Shown here: one piece after another, positions 1 through 5,370 of the stretch
Layout: the number at the start of each line of letters is the position of its first letter
Position numbering within the stretch: position 1 is the stretch's first letter
DNA from: Verrucomicrobiota bacterium
GTDB lineage: Bacteria; Verrucomicrobiota; Verrucomicrobiia; Limisphaerales; JADLHS01
Length of the DNA stretch: 5,370 bases
Assembly (NCBI GenBank): GCA_004297495.1
Contig: SCTL01000675.1
Span: 1 to 5,370 of the forward strand
Direction: 5' to 3'
Program-made: the position numbers and the translations under genes
The notes under the pieces: generated by a model
Told to the model about the DNA's origin: nothing
The model's input: the letters and a program-made list of their open reading frames with translations, nothing else
The model's database searches: none

Positions 1-536
1 CGGCGACATGGGTGCTCTACACGAGTTATCGCTACGGCTGGACGCCGAAGGAAGTTGGCCTCTCACTCGCGCTGGTGGGCGTGATGGCGGTGATCGTGCA
101 AGGCGGACTGGCGCGAAAAATAATTCCCAAGCTCGGTGAGCGGCGATCCATTGTCATCGGGCTGACCAACGCGACGTTCTTCCTCACCACGTACGGTCTG
201 GCGACGCAGGGTTGGATGGTTTATGTGCTGCTCGTCGTCGGCTCAATCGGCGGCATCGCGATGCCAGCGCTGCAAGGTCTCGTCTCGCGCAGCGTGCCAC
301 TCAACGAACAGGGCGCAGTGCAAGGCGCGCTGGCGAGTCTGGCGAGTCTGGCGGGAATTGTCGGCCCGCTGGTGGCGACAGGATTGTTCGGCCACTTCGT
401 CCGCGCGGAGGCGACGGTGAAAATTCCCGGCGCGGCGTTCTTCGCGTCGGCGCTGATGTTTTTTGCGGCCCTGCTGCTGGCGCTGCGGGCGTTCAAAGCC
501 AGATCAACAGGAGAGAACAGAGGAAACGGAGGCTAA
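1..536 (+). CDS. Tet/TCR-type MFS drug-efflux transporter, C-terminal part (5' partial)
   Basis: This is the C-terminal half of a 12-helix major facilitator protein of the TetA-like (TCR/Tet) drug:H+ antiporter type, acting in the inner membrane. The frame is open from base 3, so about 177 residues are seen of a family usually near 400; the start is off-window, and the GTG at 12 is an internal Val codon. The opening W-V-L-Y-T followed by R-Y-G-W and V-G-L-S-L-A matches the stretch after helix 7 of TetA proteins as I remember them. A basic cytoplasmic loop with L-G-E-R-R (residues 44-48 from base 3) follows, then G-M-P-A-L-Q-like I-A-M-P-A-L-Q, then Q-G-A-L-A-S-L-A-S-L-A-G-I-V-G-P-L, all TetA hallmarks. 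Hydrophobic segments lie near 18-37, 50-67, 70-90, 103-127 and 140-162. The substrate cannot be inferred; tetracycline resistance is not implied. The last ten or so residues (S-T-G-E-N-R-G-N-G-G) are low-complexity and come from an inverted-repeat arm. It converges on rsmB with a 75-bp gap. Confidence 0.5.
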   Translation, partial: ATWVLYTSYRYGWTPKEVGLSLALVGVMAVIVQGGLARKIIPKLGERRSIVIGLTNATFFLTTYGLATQGWMVYVLLVVGSIGGIAMPALQGLVSRSVPLNEQGAVQGALASLASLAGIVGPLVATGLFGHFVRAEATVKIPGAAFFASALMFFAALLLALRAFKARSTGENRGNGG

Positions 537-603
537 AGATTCCAATCGCTGGAACTGACCACACATGGCTTCCGTCTCCGTTATCTCTGTCTCCTCCTGT
601 TCA
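504..603. repeat. Large imperfect inverted repeat between convergent genes
   Basis: The left arm at 504-531 and the reverse complement of the right arm at 576-603 agree at 22 of 28 positions by my hand alignment, with a 44-nt spacer. Each arm read inward begins like TCAACAGGAG or TGAACAGGAG and ends in AACGGAG. The left arm lies inside the transporter gene, whose TAA (534-536) falls just past it; the right arm ends 8 bp before the rsmB stop codon. Transcripts from either gene could fold it into a long hairpin, so it may act as a two-way terminator or 3'-end stabiliser, but neither side has a clear T-run. The style (alternating aacag/agg/aacggag units) resembles interspersed repeats I associate with verrucomicrobial genomes, which is recollection rather than a search result. 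Confidence 0.5.
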
Positions 604-611
604 AATCGTGT

Positions 612-1931
612 TCACGCCCGTCGCAGCCGCGTGACAAACGCGCCGTCCACGCCGTCCGTGAACGGCGTCAGCGTGCGCTCGCGCTCGATGGCGAAGCCGG
701 AAATCTCGGCGAGGAATTGCTCCACGACTTCGGTGTTTTCTTCGCACTCCAGACTGCATGTGCTGTAAACCAGAATTCCGCCCGAGCGCACGCAACGCGA
801 GGCCTGCTTGAGCAAGTCGAGCTGGGCCGCGCGCAGGCGCTGGATTTCCTCGGCCGTGATGCGCCAGCGCAAATCCACGCGACGGCGCAGGACGCCGGTG
901 TTCGAGCAGGGCGCGTCCACGAGGACTTTGTCGAAGTGAGTTGAGAATTGAGCCGCCTCCGCTTCGCTACGTCGCGCCGCGGAGTTGAGAGTTGAGAGGG
1001 CTTCGACGCACGTCACGCCGAGGCGGGCGCAGTTTTCGCGGACCAACTTCAGTCGCTCTTCGGAAATATCGTGCGCGACGATGCGCCCGCGGTTGTTCAT
1101 GAGCTCCGCGATGAACGTCGTCTTGCCGCCGGGCGCAGCGCAAAGATCGAGAATGGATTCCCCGGGCTGCGGATCGAGTTCGCGCCCGGCCAGCAGCGTG
1201 CTGGGGTCCTGAATGTAGAAACCGCCGGATTGAAAACTGGCCAGCGCTCCGAAATGGGGATGCGACTTCAACTCGAACACGAAATTCTCGCCGATCCAGT
1301 CGCGCGTGAAGAAATCGTAGTCCACGTTTTCATCACGCCAGTCGGGCAGAAGTTTTTCGGCGGAAGTTTTGAGGGTGTTGACCCGCGCAAAAGTGTTTGG
1401 CGGCGTGTTGTTCCACTCGAGCAAGCGGCGCGTGTTGGCGTCGCCAAATTGTTTTTGCCAGCGGGCCACGAGCCATTCGGGATGTGAGAAGCCGAGCGCG
1501 GGTTGTGTGGTTTTTAGTTCGCTTAAAAATTTTTTTGTTTCGTCCAGTTCGCGCAGGTAGCCGCGCAGCATGGCGTTGATGAAGCCGGATTGCGGACCGA
1601 AGCCGGCTTGCTTGGCTTGCTCGACGGTTTCATGCACGGCGGCGTGAGGCGGGATGCGGTCGAGCCAGAAAATCTGGTAGAGACCGAGCCGGAGCAAATC
1701 CTGGAGCGCGGGCTTTTGCTGGCGACCGGGAGTTTTGCGCGCGATGAGCCAATCGAGCGTCGCCTGCCAGCGCACGACGCCATAAACAATTTCCTGACAA
1801 AGGCCGCGATCCGGCGATGAAAGGGCGGCGGAGGCGAGCGCGCGTTCGAGCAAATCTTCCACGAAGTCATCTCCGTGGCGACGCTGCTGGAGAACACGTG
1901 CCGCAATTTGTCTTGGTTTTTGCCCCGTCAC
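612..1931 (-). CDS. rsmB: 16S rRNA (cytosine-967-C5)-methyltransferase RsmB
   Basis: RsmB uses S-adenosylmethionine to methylate C5 of cytosine 967 (E. coli numbering) of 16S rRNA in the cytoplasm during ribosome maturation. The 439-residue product is close to the E. coli length (about 430). Residues 1-130 form the NusB-like RNA-binding domain (R-Q-I-A-A-R-V-L at 7-14, D-R-G-L at 41-44, Y-G-V-V-R-W at 50-55, F-I-N-A-M-L-R at 117-123). Residues 175-439 are the NOL1/NOP2/Sun methyltransferase domain: F-A-R-V-N at 181-185, SAM loop L-D-L-C-A-A-P-G-G-K at 261-270, the acidic D288 of the next strand, D-A-P-C-S at 339-343, and Y-S-T-C-S at 389-393. C342 and C392 are the two family cysteines, the latter being the expected nucleophile. 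I chose the GTG at 1931 because it puts the conserved N-terminal helix next to the start; the frame stays open upstream, and a TTG 15 codons earlier is the only close alternative. No strong Shine-Dalgarno is seen. Residues about 311-332 are encoded by a repeat and look atypical. It is divergent from greA. Confidence 0.5.
   Translation of the reverse strand: MTGQKPRQIAARVLQQRRHGDDFVEDLLERALASAALSSPDRGLCQEIVYGVVRWQATLDWLIARKTPGRQQKPALQDLLRLGLYQIFWLDRIPPHAAVHETVEQAKQAGFGPQSGFINAMLRGYLRELDETKKFLSELKTTQPALGFSHPEWLVARWQKQFGDANTRRLLEWNNTPPNTFARVNTLKTSAEKLLPDWRDENVDYDFFTRDWIGENFVFELKSHPHFGALASFQSGGFYIQDPSTLLAGRELDPQPGESILDLCAAPGGKTTFIAELMNNRGRIVAHDISEERLKLVRENCARLGVTCVEALSTLNSAARRSEAEAAQFSTHFDKVLVDAPCSNTGVLRRRVDLRWRITAEEIQRLRAAQLDLLKQASRCVRSGGILVYSTCSLECEENTEVVEQFLAEISGFAIERERTLTPFTDGVDGAFVTRLRRA
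938..998. repeat. Short direct repeats flanking an imperfect palindrome, inside rsmB
   Basis: GAGTTGAGAATTGAG (938-952) and GAGTTGAGAGTTGAG (982-996) differ at one of 15 bases. Between them, 957-984 is an imperfect palindrome: CTCCGC (957-962) pairs with GCGGAG (979-984), then a 2x2 mismatch, then CGC (965-967) with GCG (974-976). The whole unit is read in frame by rsmB as a low-complexity, Ala/Ser/Glu-rich stretch (about residues 312-331). This looks like a small mobile or interspersed repeat tolerated in a variable loop. Whether it occurs elsewhere in the genome cannot be seen here; there is no second copy in this window. Confidence 0.5.
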
Positions 1932-1979
1932 GCGGCTTAATATGACCCCCGGATTTCGGGATGCGAGCCTATTCAATTT
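1932..1979. promoter_or_regulatory. Divergent intergenic region between rsmB and greA
   Basis: Only 48 bp separate the two divergent start codons, so the promoters of both genes must lie in it or reach into the opposite coding region. On the + strand a weak -10-like TAATAT (1938-1943) has a poor TTGGTT (1913-1918) upstream at a long 19-bp spacing; this is too weak to call a promoter. A short hairpin, CCCG (1948-1951) with CGGG (1957-1960), sits in the centre and could be an operator half-site pair or chance. A stop in the greA frame at 1938-1940 shows that greA cannot start further upstream. Confidence 0.5.
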
Positions 1980-3830
1980 ATGAGAGAAGAATTCGAAAAG
2001 ATGGCGGCGGCGGGCAAGGTCGAGGCGAAACACATCGAGGCGCTGGTGCAACTCGCCACGAGCGGCTATTGCATGCACCGAAGTTGGGGGTTCGGACGGA
2101 TCAAGACGGTGGACACGGTGTTCGCGCGCTTCACGATTGATTTTCCCGGCAAGCCCGGCCACGCGATGGACCTCGCGTTCGGCGCCGAGTCGCTCAAGCC
2201 GATTCCGAAAGACCACATACTCGCGCGCAAGGCGTCGGACCTCGAAGGTTTGCGCGCGCTCGCCGCACAGAATCATCTCGAACTCGTGAAGGTCGTGCTC
2301 GCCAGTTACGGCGGCAAAGCCACGGTGGACCAGATTCAACAGGTGCTCGTGCCGGACGTGATTCGTGACGACTGGAAGAAATGGTGGGAAGCGGCGAAAC
2401 GCGAACTCAAAAAGGACGGCCACTTTCAAGTCCCGCTCAAGAAAACCGACCCGGTGGTTTATCAAGTCCAGGAAACTTCGTTGCAGCAGCGGCTGCTCGG
2501 CGAGTTCCGCGCGGCGAAAGGTTTGAAGGCCCGCACGGCGGTGGCACTGGAGTTGGTCAAGAACGCCGAGGACCTCGCGGACAGGCAGGCCGTGGCCGCC
2601 GAAGTCATTCCCGCGTTGAACCTGGAGATCGTTTCGCACCAGCGCACGCAGCCGACCGTGGCGTTGGAGGGAATTTTTGCACGGGAAGATTTGCGGCAGA
2701 TCGCCGGCACGACGCCCATCGAAGGGGAAATCACCGCCGCGCAAATCTGGGCGCAGGAAAGCAAGATCAACGAACTGCTCGAAGCGCTGCCGGCGATCAA
2801 GCATCGCCGCGCGCTCGAATCGTTCAAGACCTCGCTGCCGGAACGCTGGAACGACGTGCTGCGCCTGACCTTGAACGGGGTGACGGCGCGCTTGTGCAAG
2901 GAGTTCGCGCAAATGCTGATTCAGGAGGGCAAGTTCAACGAGCTGAAGGAAACGCTCGCGCGGTTGATCAGCCAGCACTCGGCGAGCAGCGAATTGCTGT
3001 TGTGGCTGGCCAAGGAACGCAGCGACGCGTTCGCCGACATTCTCGGCCCGGAAGTCATCCGCGCGATGCTCACGGCGATGGAGCGCGACCAGTTCAACGA
3101 GAAACGCTCGAACCGCCTGCGCGAGTTCGTGCTCAGCGACCAGGACTTGATCGCCGAGCTGACGGCGTCCGCGGACATTGACGTGGTGAAGGACCTCACG
3201 CGCGCGTTGCAGCTTTCGCCCGTGTTCGACGACATGGACAAGCGCTCGTTGCTCGCGCGCATCGTGAAGGCGCATCCCGCCGTGCAATCGCTCGTCAGCG
3301 GCGAGCAGACCAAGCAGGACTCCGTGTTGCATGTCTCGTGGGAAAGCCTCGAACGCCGCAACGCCGAGTATCGCGAACTGGTGGACAAAAGAATTCCGGC
3401 CAACTCGAAAGAGATTGCCATCGCCCGCAGCTACGGCGACTTGAGCGAAAACCACGAGTTCAAGGCCGCGAAGGAGCAGCAGAAACTTCTGATGCGCCGC
3501 AAAGGCGAACTCGAGGCGCAACTCGTCCGGGCGCGGGGCACGGATTTCTCGAACGCGCGCACGGACGTGGCGGGCATCGGCACCGTCGTCCAGGCGACTG
3601 ATCTCAACACGCAGAACCGGGAGACGTTTACGGTGCTCGGTGCGTGGGACACCGAGGTGGAGAAGGGCATCATCAGCTATCTCACGCCCGTTGGCCAGGC
3701 GTTGCTCGGACGCAAAGTAGGCGACGAAGTGGAATTTGATCTCGGCGGCGTGAAGCATCGGCATCGCATCGAGGCGATCTCGGCGTATGTGCCGGCAGCG
3801 GCGCCGGTCGTGGATGCCTTGAGTTCCTAA
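1980..3830 (+). CDS. greA: GreA-type transcript cleavage factor with long N-terminal extension
   Basis: The C-terminal part (about 452-603 of 616 residues) is a full GreA: a coiled-coil hairpin (about 452-522), then the FKBP-like domain (about 528-603, including L-G-R-K-V-G-D-E-V at 576-584). GreA enters the RNA polymerase secondary channel and stimulates cleavage of backtracked RNA. The tip motif G-D-L-S-E-N-H-E-F (486-494) keeps the two acidic residues, D487 and E490, needed for this, so activity is expected. Classical GreA is only about 158 residues. The extra 450 residues begin with a compact module, C-M-H-R-S-W-G-F-G-R-I (31-41) through I-D-F-P-G-K-P-G-H-A-M (53-63), probably a small beta-barrel. 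A long, mostly helical, charged region without membrane segments follows. Chlamydial GreA has a comparable extension as I recall. The ATG at 1980 is the first possible start after an in-frame TAA at 1938-1940; the Shine-Dalgarno is weak (GAG at 1965-1967). Confidence 0.5.
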   Translation: MREEFEKMAAAGKVEAKHIEALVQLATSGYCMHRSWGFGRIKTVDTVFARFTIDFPGKPGHAMDLAFGAESLKPIPKDHILARKASDLEGLRALAAQNHLELVKVVLASYGGKATVDQIQQVLVPDVIRDDWKKWWEAAKRELKKDGHFQVPLKKTDPVVYQVQETSLQQRLLGEFRAAKGLKARTAVALELVKNAEDLADRQAVAAEVIPALNLEIVSHQRTQPTVALEGIFAREDLRQIAGTTPIEGEITAAQIWAQESKINELLEALPAIKHRRALESFKTSLPERWNDVLRLTLNGVTARLCKEFAQMLIQEGKFNELKETLARLISQHSASSELLLWLAKERSDAFADILGPEVIRAMLTAMERDQFNEKRSNRLREFVLSDQDLIAELTASADIDVVKDLTRALQLSPVFDDMDKRSLLARIVKAHPAVQSLVSGEQTKQDSVLHVSWESLERRNAEYRELVDKRIPANSKEIAIARSYGDLSENHEFKAAKEQQKLLMRRKGELEAQLVRARGTDFSNARTDVAGIGTVVQATDLNTQNRETFTVLGAWDTEVEKGIISYLTPVGQALLGRKVGDEVEFDLGGVKHRHRIEAISAYVPAAAPVVDALSS

Positions 3831-3846
3831 AGCGTCCGCCGCTTTT
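3829..3846 (+). terminator. Candidate intrinsic terminator on the greA stop codon
   Basis: AAAGCG (3829-3834) and CGCTTT (3840-3845) form a perfect 6-bp stem around a 5-nt loop, ending in a TTTT run at 3843-3846. The stem starts with the last two bases of the greA stop codon TAA. The stem is short, half A-U, and the T-run is brief, so termination may be weak. Confidence 0.5.
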
Positions 3847-4002
3847 AGTTGCCGAGAACCGTGCGGTCGCGTTGAGCAGCGTGGGACTCCGTTCGCGCTC
3901 GCGCTCGGTTTCGTGGCGCCAGTTGGAGCCGTTCGCCGGTCGTCAGATTTCTTCCAAAAGAACAGTCAACGAAAACCGTATTCAGACAGACTCGGAAGCG
4001 AC
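3847..4002. other. Non-coding gap upstream of the glycosyltransferase gene
   Basis: I see no gene in this stretch. It contains a GC-rich region with a CGCGCT tandem (near 3893-3907) and then a more AT-rich part from 3945 to 3985, where a promoter for the downstream gene would be expected. TATTCA (3979-3984) could be a weak -10, but no good -35 partner is visible. A Shine-Dalgarno-like GGAAG lies at 3994-3998, four bases before the ATG at 4003. Confidence 0.5.
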
Positions 4003-5370
4003 ATGAACGTCGAAGTCACCCAGCGCGCGGAGAAATCATGGGAGCGGATTTTTATGGCGGCGCTGATTCTCGGCACCGGATTTCGCGTGATGCTGTACGC
4101 GCGCACGCACTGGACGCTGCTGGATGCGTTGATGAGTTTTCGCTACGCGGAGAATTTCGGCGCGGGCCGGGGGTTGGTGTACAACGCGGGCGAATGGGTC
4201 AGCGGCAACACCAGCGTGCTCTACACGTTTGTGCTCGGAATCGCGGCGGCCTGCAAACTGGACGTCGCCTTGTTTTCGCGGGTGCTCGGAACGGGGGCCG
4301 ACCTCGTGACGGTTTTTCTGCTGCGACGACTCGTTGGCGGCAGCGGATTGAGATCGCCGGAGTTCCGACACGGCCTGCCCGCGGCGATTTTCCTGTGCCC
4401 GCTTTGTTTTCCCTACGCGGTGAGCGGCATGGAAACTTCGCTCTACATTTGCCTCGTCTTCTGGTTGCTCGAACGAACCCTGCATGGTCGCGGCTGGAGT
4501 TATTTTCTCGCGGCGACGCTGGCGATGTATTGCCGGCCCGATAGCGTGCTCTTCGTGGCGGCGTCCCTGTTGTATCTGGGCTGGACGACGCGACGGATTC
4601 CGTGGCGGACGGGTGCGGTCCTGTTTCTGATCGGCGTGTCGTATCTGGGTTTCAACCAACTGGCCTACGGCAGCGCGATCCCCAACTCCGTGTACGCCAA
4701 GACCGTGACGTTCAACGAATCATTCGGTTACAAGTTCCATTATCTCGCGAGCCGGCTGGTGAAATTCGACGCGCTGTTCGCGGCGTGGTTGTGCGCGGTG
4801 CTGGGCACGCTCGTCTGGCTGAGAAAAAATGCCCTCGCGCGCCTGCTGGGAATCTCCACGGCGTTCTTTGTTTTGTTTCTCTGCCTGACGCCGTCCATCC
4901 GCAACTACTACATCGTACCGTTCGTTTATTTATCTTTGTTGATCCTCGGCCTCGGCGCGGGCCGGCTGGTGGAGTCAAGATGGGCGTCAGGATCGCGACT
5001 CTGGTCACTGGTCTTCGCGGCGGCATACCTCGGCGCGTGCCTGGTGGCGCTGCCGTCGTTGTTCAGAAAATGCCGCGCCGTCCGACAGTATGAAGTGGAC
5101 ACCCGGATGGCGCCAGGAAACTGGTTGCGCGAAAACACGCCGCCCGGCGCGCGCGTGTTCGGCCCGTGCGACGTGGGCTACTACTCGAAGCGTTACACGA
5201 TTGACTACGGCGGGCTGGTGGAACCCAGAGTGCTCAAGATGATCAAGCAGGATGGCAACCGCGATTACTTCAAACAAGCCGAGGCTCTGAACGTGGATTA
5301 TGCGCTCTTGCCCGTTGATCCGACCAGTGCCCCGGCGCAGTTTCAATTCCTTCGCCTCTTCGCGCCAACC
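4003..5370 (+). CDS. GT-C-type integral membrane glycosyltransferase (3' partial)
   Basis: The frame is open for 456 codons to the window edge, with no stop. The product is a polytopic inner-membrane protein of the GT-C superfamily, which transfers sugars from polyprenyl-phosphate donors on the outer face. It most resembles the AftB-like/uncharacterised GT-C group with a D-D-A-x-I-S-F-R-Y-A signature. Here residues 40-49 read L-D-A-L-M-S-F-R-Y-A, followed by G-L-V-Y-N-A-G-E (57-64), S-G-M-E-T (141-145), C-R-P-D (177-180) and P-N-S-V-Y-A-K-T (227-234), all in the family order. Hydrophobic segments lie near 16-33, 70-85, 97-110, 125-155, 165-193, 202-222, 255-273, 280-296, 302-320 and 333-352. 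The tail from about 370 is soluble, with W-L-R-E-N-T-P-P-G-A-R-V (374-385) typical of this group's periplasmic C-terminal part. The first Asp of the D-D pair is Leu; D41 remains. The start at 4003 has GGAAG four bases upstream; an ATG at 4054 is an alternative. Acceptor and donor are unknown; cell-surface polysaccharide or protein glycosylation is likely. Confidence 0.5.
   Translation, partial: MNVEVTQRAEKSWERIFMAALILGTGFRVMLYARTHWTLLDALMSFRYAENFGAGRGLVYNAGEWVSGNTSVLYTFVLGIAAACKLDVALFSRVLGTGADLVTVFLLRRLVGGSGLRSPEFRHGLPAAIFLCPLCFPYAVSGMETSLYICLVFWLLERTLHGRGWSYFLAATLAMYCRPDSVLFVAASLLYLGWTTRRIPWRTGAVLFLIGVSYLGFNQLAYGSAIPNSVYAKTVTFNESFGYKFHYLASRLVKFDALFAAWLCAVLGTLVWLRKNALARLLGISTAFFVLFLCLTPSIRNYYIVPFVYLSLLILGLGAGRLVESRWASGSRLWSLVFAAAYLGACLVALPSLFRKCRAVRQYEVDTRMAPGNWLRENTPPGARVFGPCDVGYYSKRYTIDYGGLVEPRVLKMIKQDGNRDYFKQAEALNVDYALLPVDPTSAPAQFQFLRLFAPT

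Noticed and set aside
1071..1487. A 138-codon + strand open frame antisense to rsmB.
   Set aside because: It overlaps the conserved methyltransferase motifs on the other strand and shows no domain of its own.
1913..1943. Possible sigma-70 promoter TTGGTT ... TAATAT for greA.
   Set aside because: The -10 matches only 4 of 6 consensus bases and the spacing is 19 bp; such matches arise by chance. It is mentioned only in the divergent-region entry.
2381..3181. A 266-codon + strand open frame inside greA.
   Set aside because: Its product is Arg/Gly/Ala-rich low-complexity sequence without a domain, and the overlapping frame is the well-supported GreA extension.
1932..3764. The rsmB reading frame stays open for 611 more codons upstream, antisense to greA.
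   Set aside because: The translated sequence is rich in Arg, Leu, His and Val with no recognisable domain, while the opposite strand encodes a clear GreA fusion. Long antisense open frames are expected in GC-rich genes; RsmB homology begins only at about 1931.
3893..3907. CGCGCT tandem in the gap after greA, with a similar string near 675-688.
   Set aside because: It is only about 13 bp of GC-rich simple sequence, and the other occurrence is rsmB coding for Arg/Glu codons, so it is likely coincidence.
4036..4659. A 207-codon minus-strand frame and 168- and 163-codon plus-strand frames over 4038-5093.
   Set aside because: They are Arg-, His- and Gln-rich shadows of the glycosyltransferase, which carries recognisable family motifs and membrane segments in its own frame for the full stretch to the edge.

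Overview
The window looks like ordinary chromosomal DNA from a GC-rich bacterium, most likely of the Planctomycetes-Verrucomicrobia-Chlamydiae group, with Verrucomicrobia my best guess. The main evidence is the central gene. It encodes a GreA transcript-cleavage factor fused behind a roughly 450-residue N-terminal extension, an arrangement I know from chlamydial GreA (about 700 residues) and from verrucomicrobial relatives. Two interspersed-repeat-like sequences in the left half also fit the repeat-rich verrucomicrobial genomes I recall. The lineage is an inference from remembered sequence style, not from a search.

Layout, left to right. Positions 1-536 (+) hold the C-terminal part of a Tet/TCR-type MFS drug-efflux transporter whose start lies outside the window. 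Positions 504-603 form a large imperfect inverted repeat that covers the transporter's last codons and most of the gap to the convergent next gene. Positions 612-1931 (-) encode RsmB, the 16S rRNA m5C967 methyltransferase, and contain a small in-frame repeat at 938-998. A 48-bp gap separates rsmB from the divergent greA-like gene at 1980-3830 (+). A small hairpin with a short T-run sits on the greA stop codon. After a 172-bp gap, an integral membrane GT-C-type glycosyltransferase starts at 4003 (+) and runs off the right edge (456 codons seen, no stop).

The genes do not form one pathway. rsmB (ribosome maturation) and greA (rescue of stalled RNA polymerase) are information-processing housekeeping genes transcribed divergently. 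The transporter and the glycosyltransferase are membrane proteins with separate roles. I see no CRISPR array, tRNA, rRNA, transposase, integrase, or toxin-antitoxin or defence system. The points most worth a second look are the repeat inside the rsmB coding sequence, the hairpin that supplies the transporter's C-terminus, the architecture of the GreA fusion, and a changed Asp-Asp motif in the glycosyltransferase. I do not find a convincing new biological system here.
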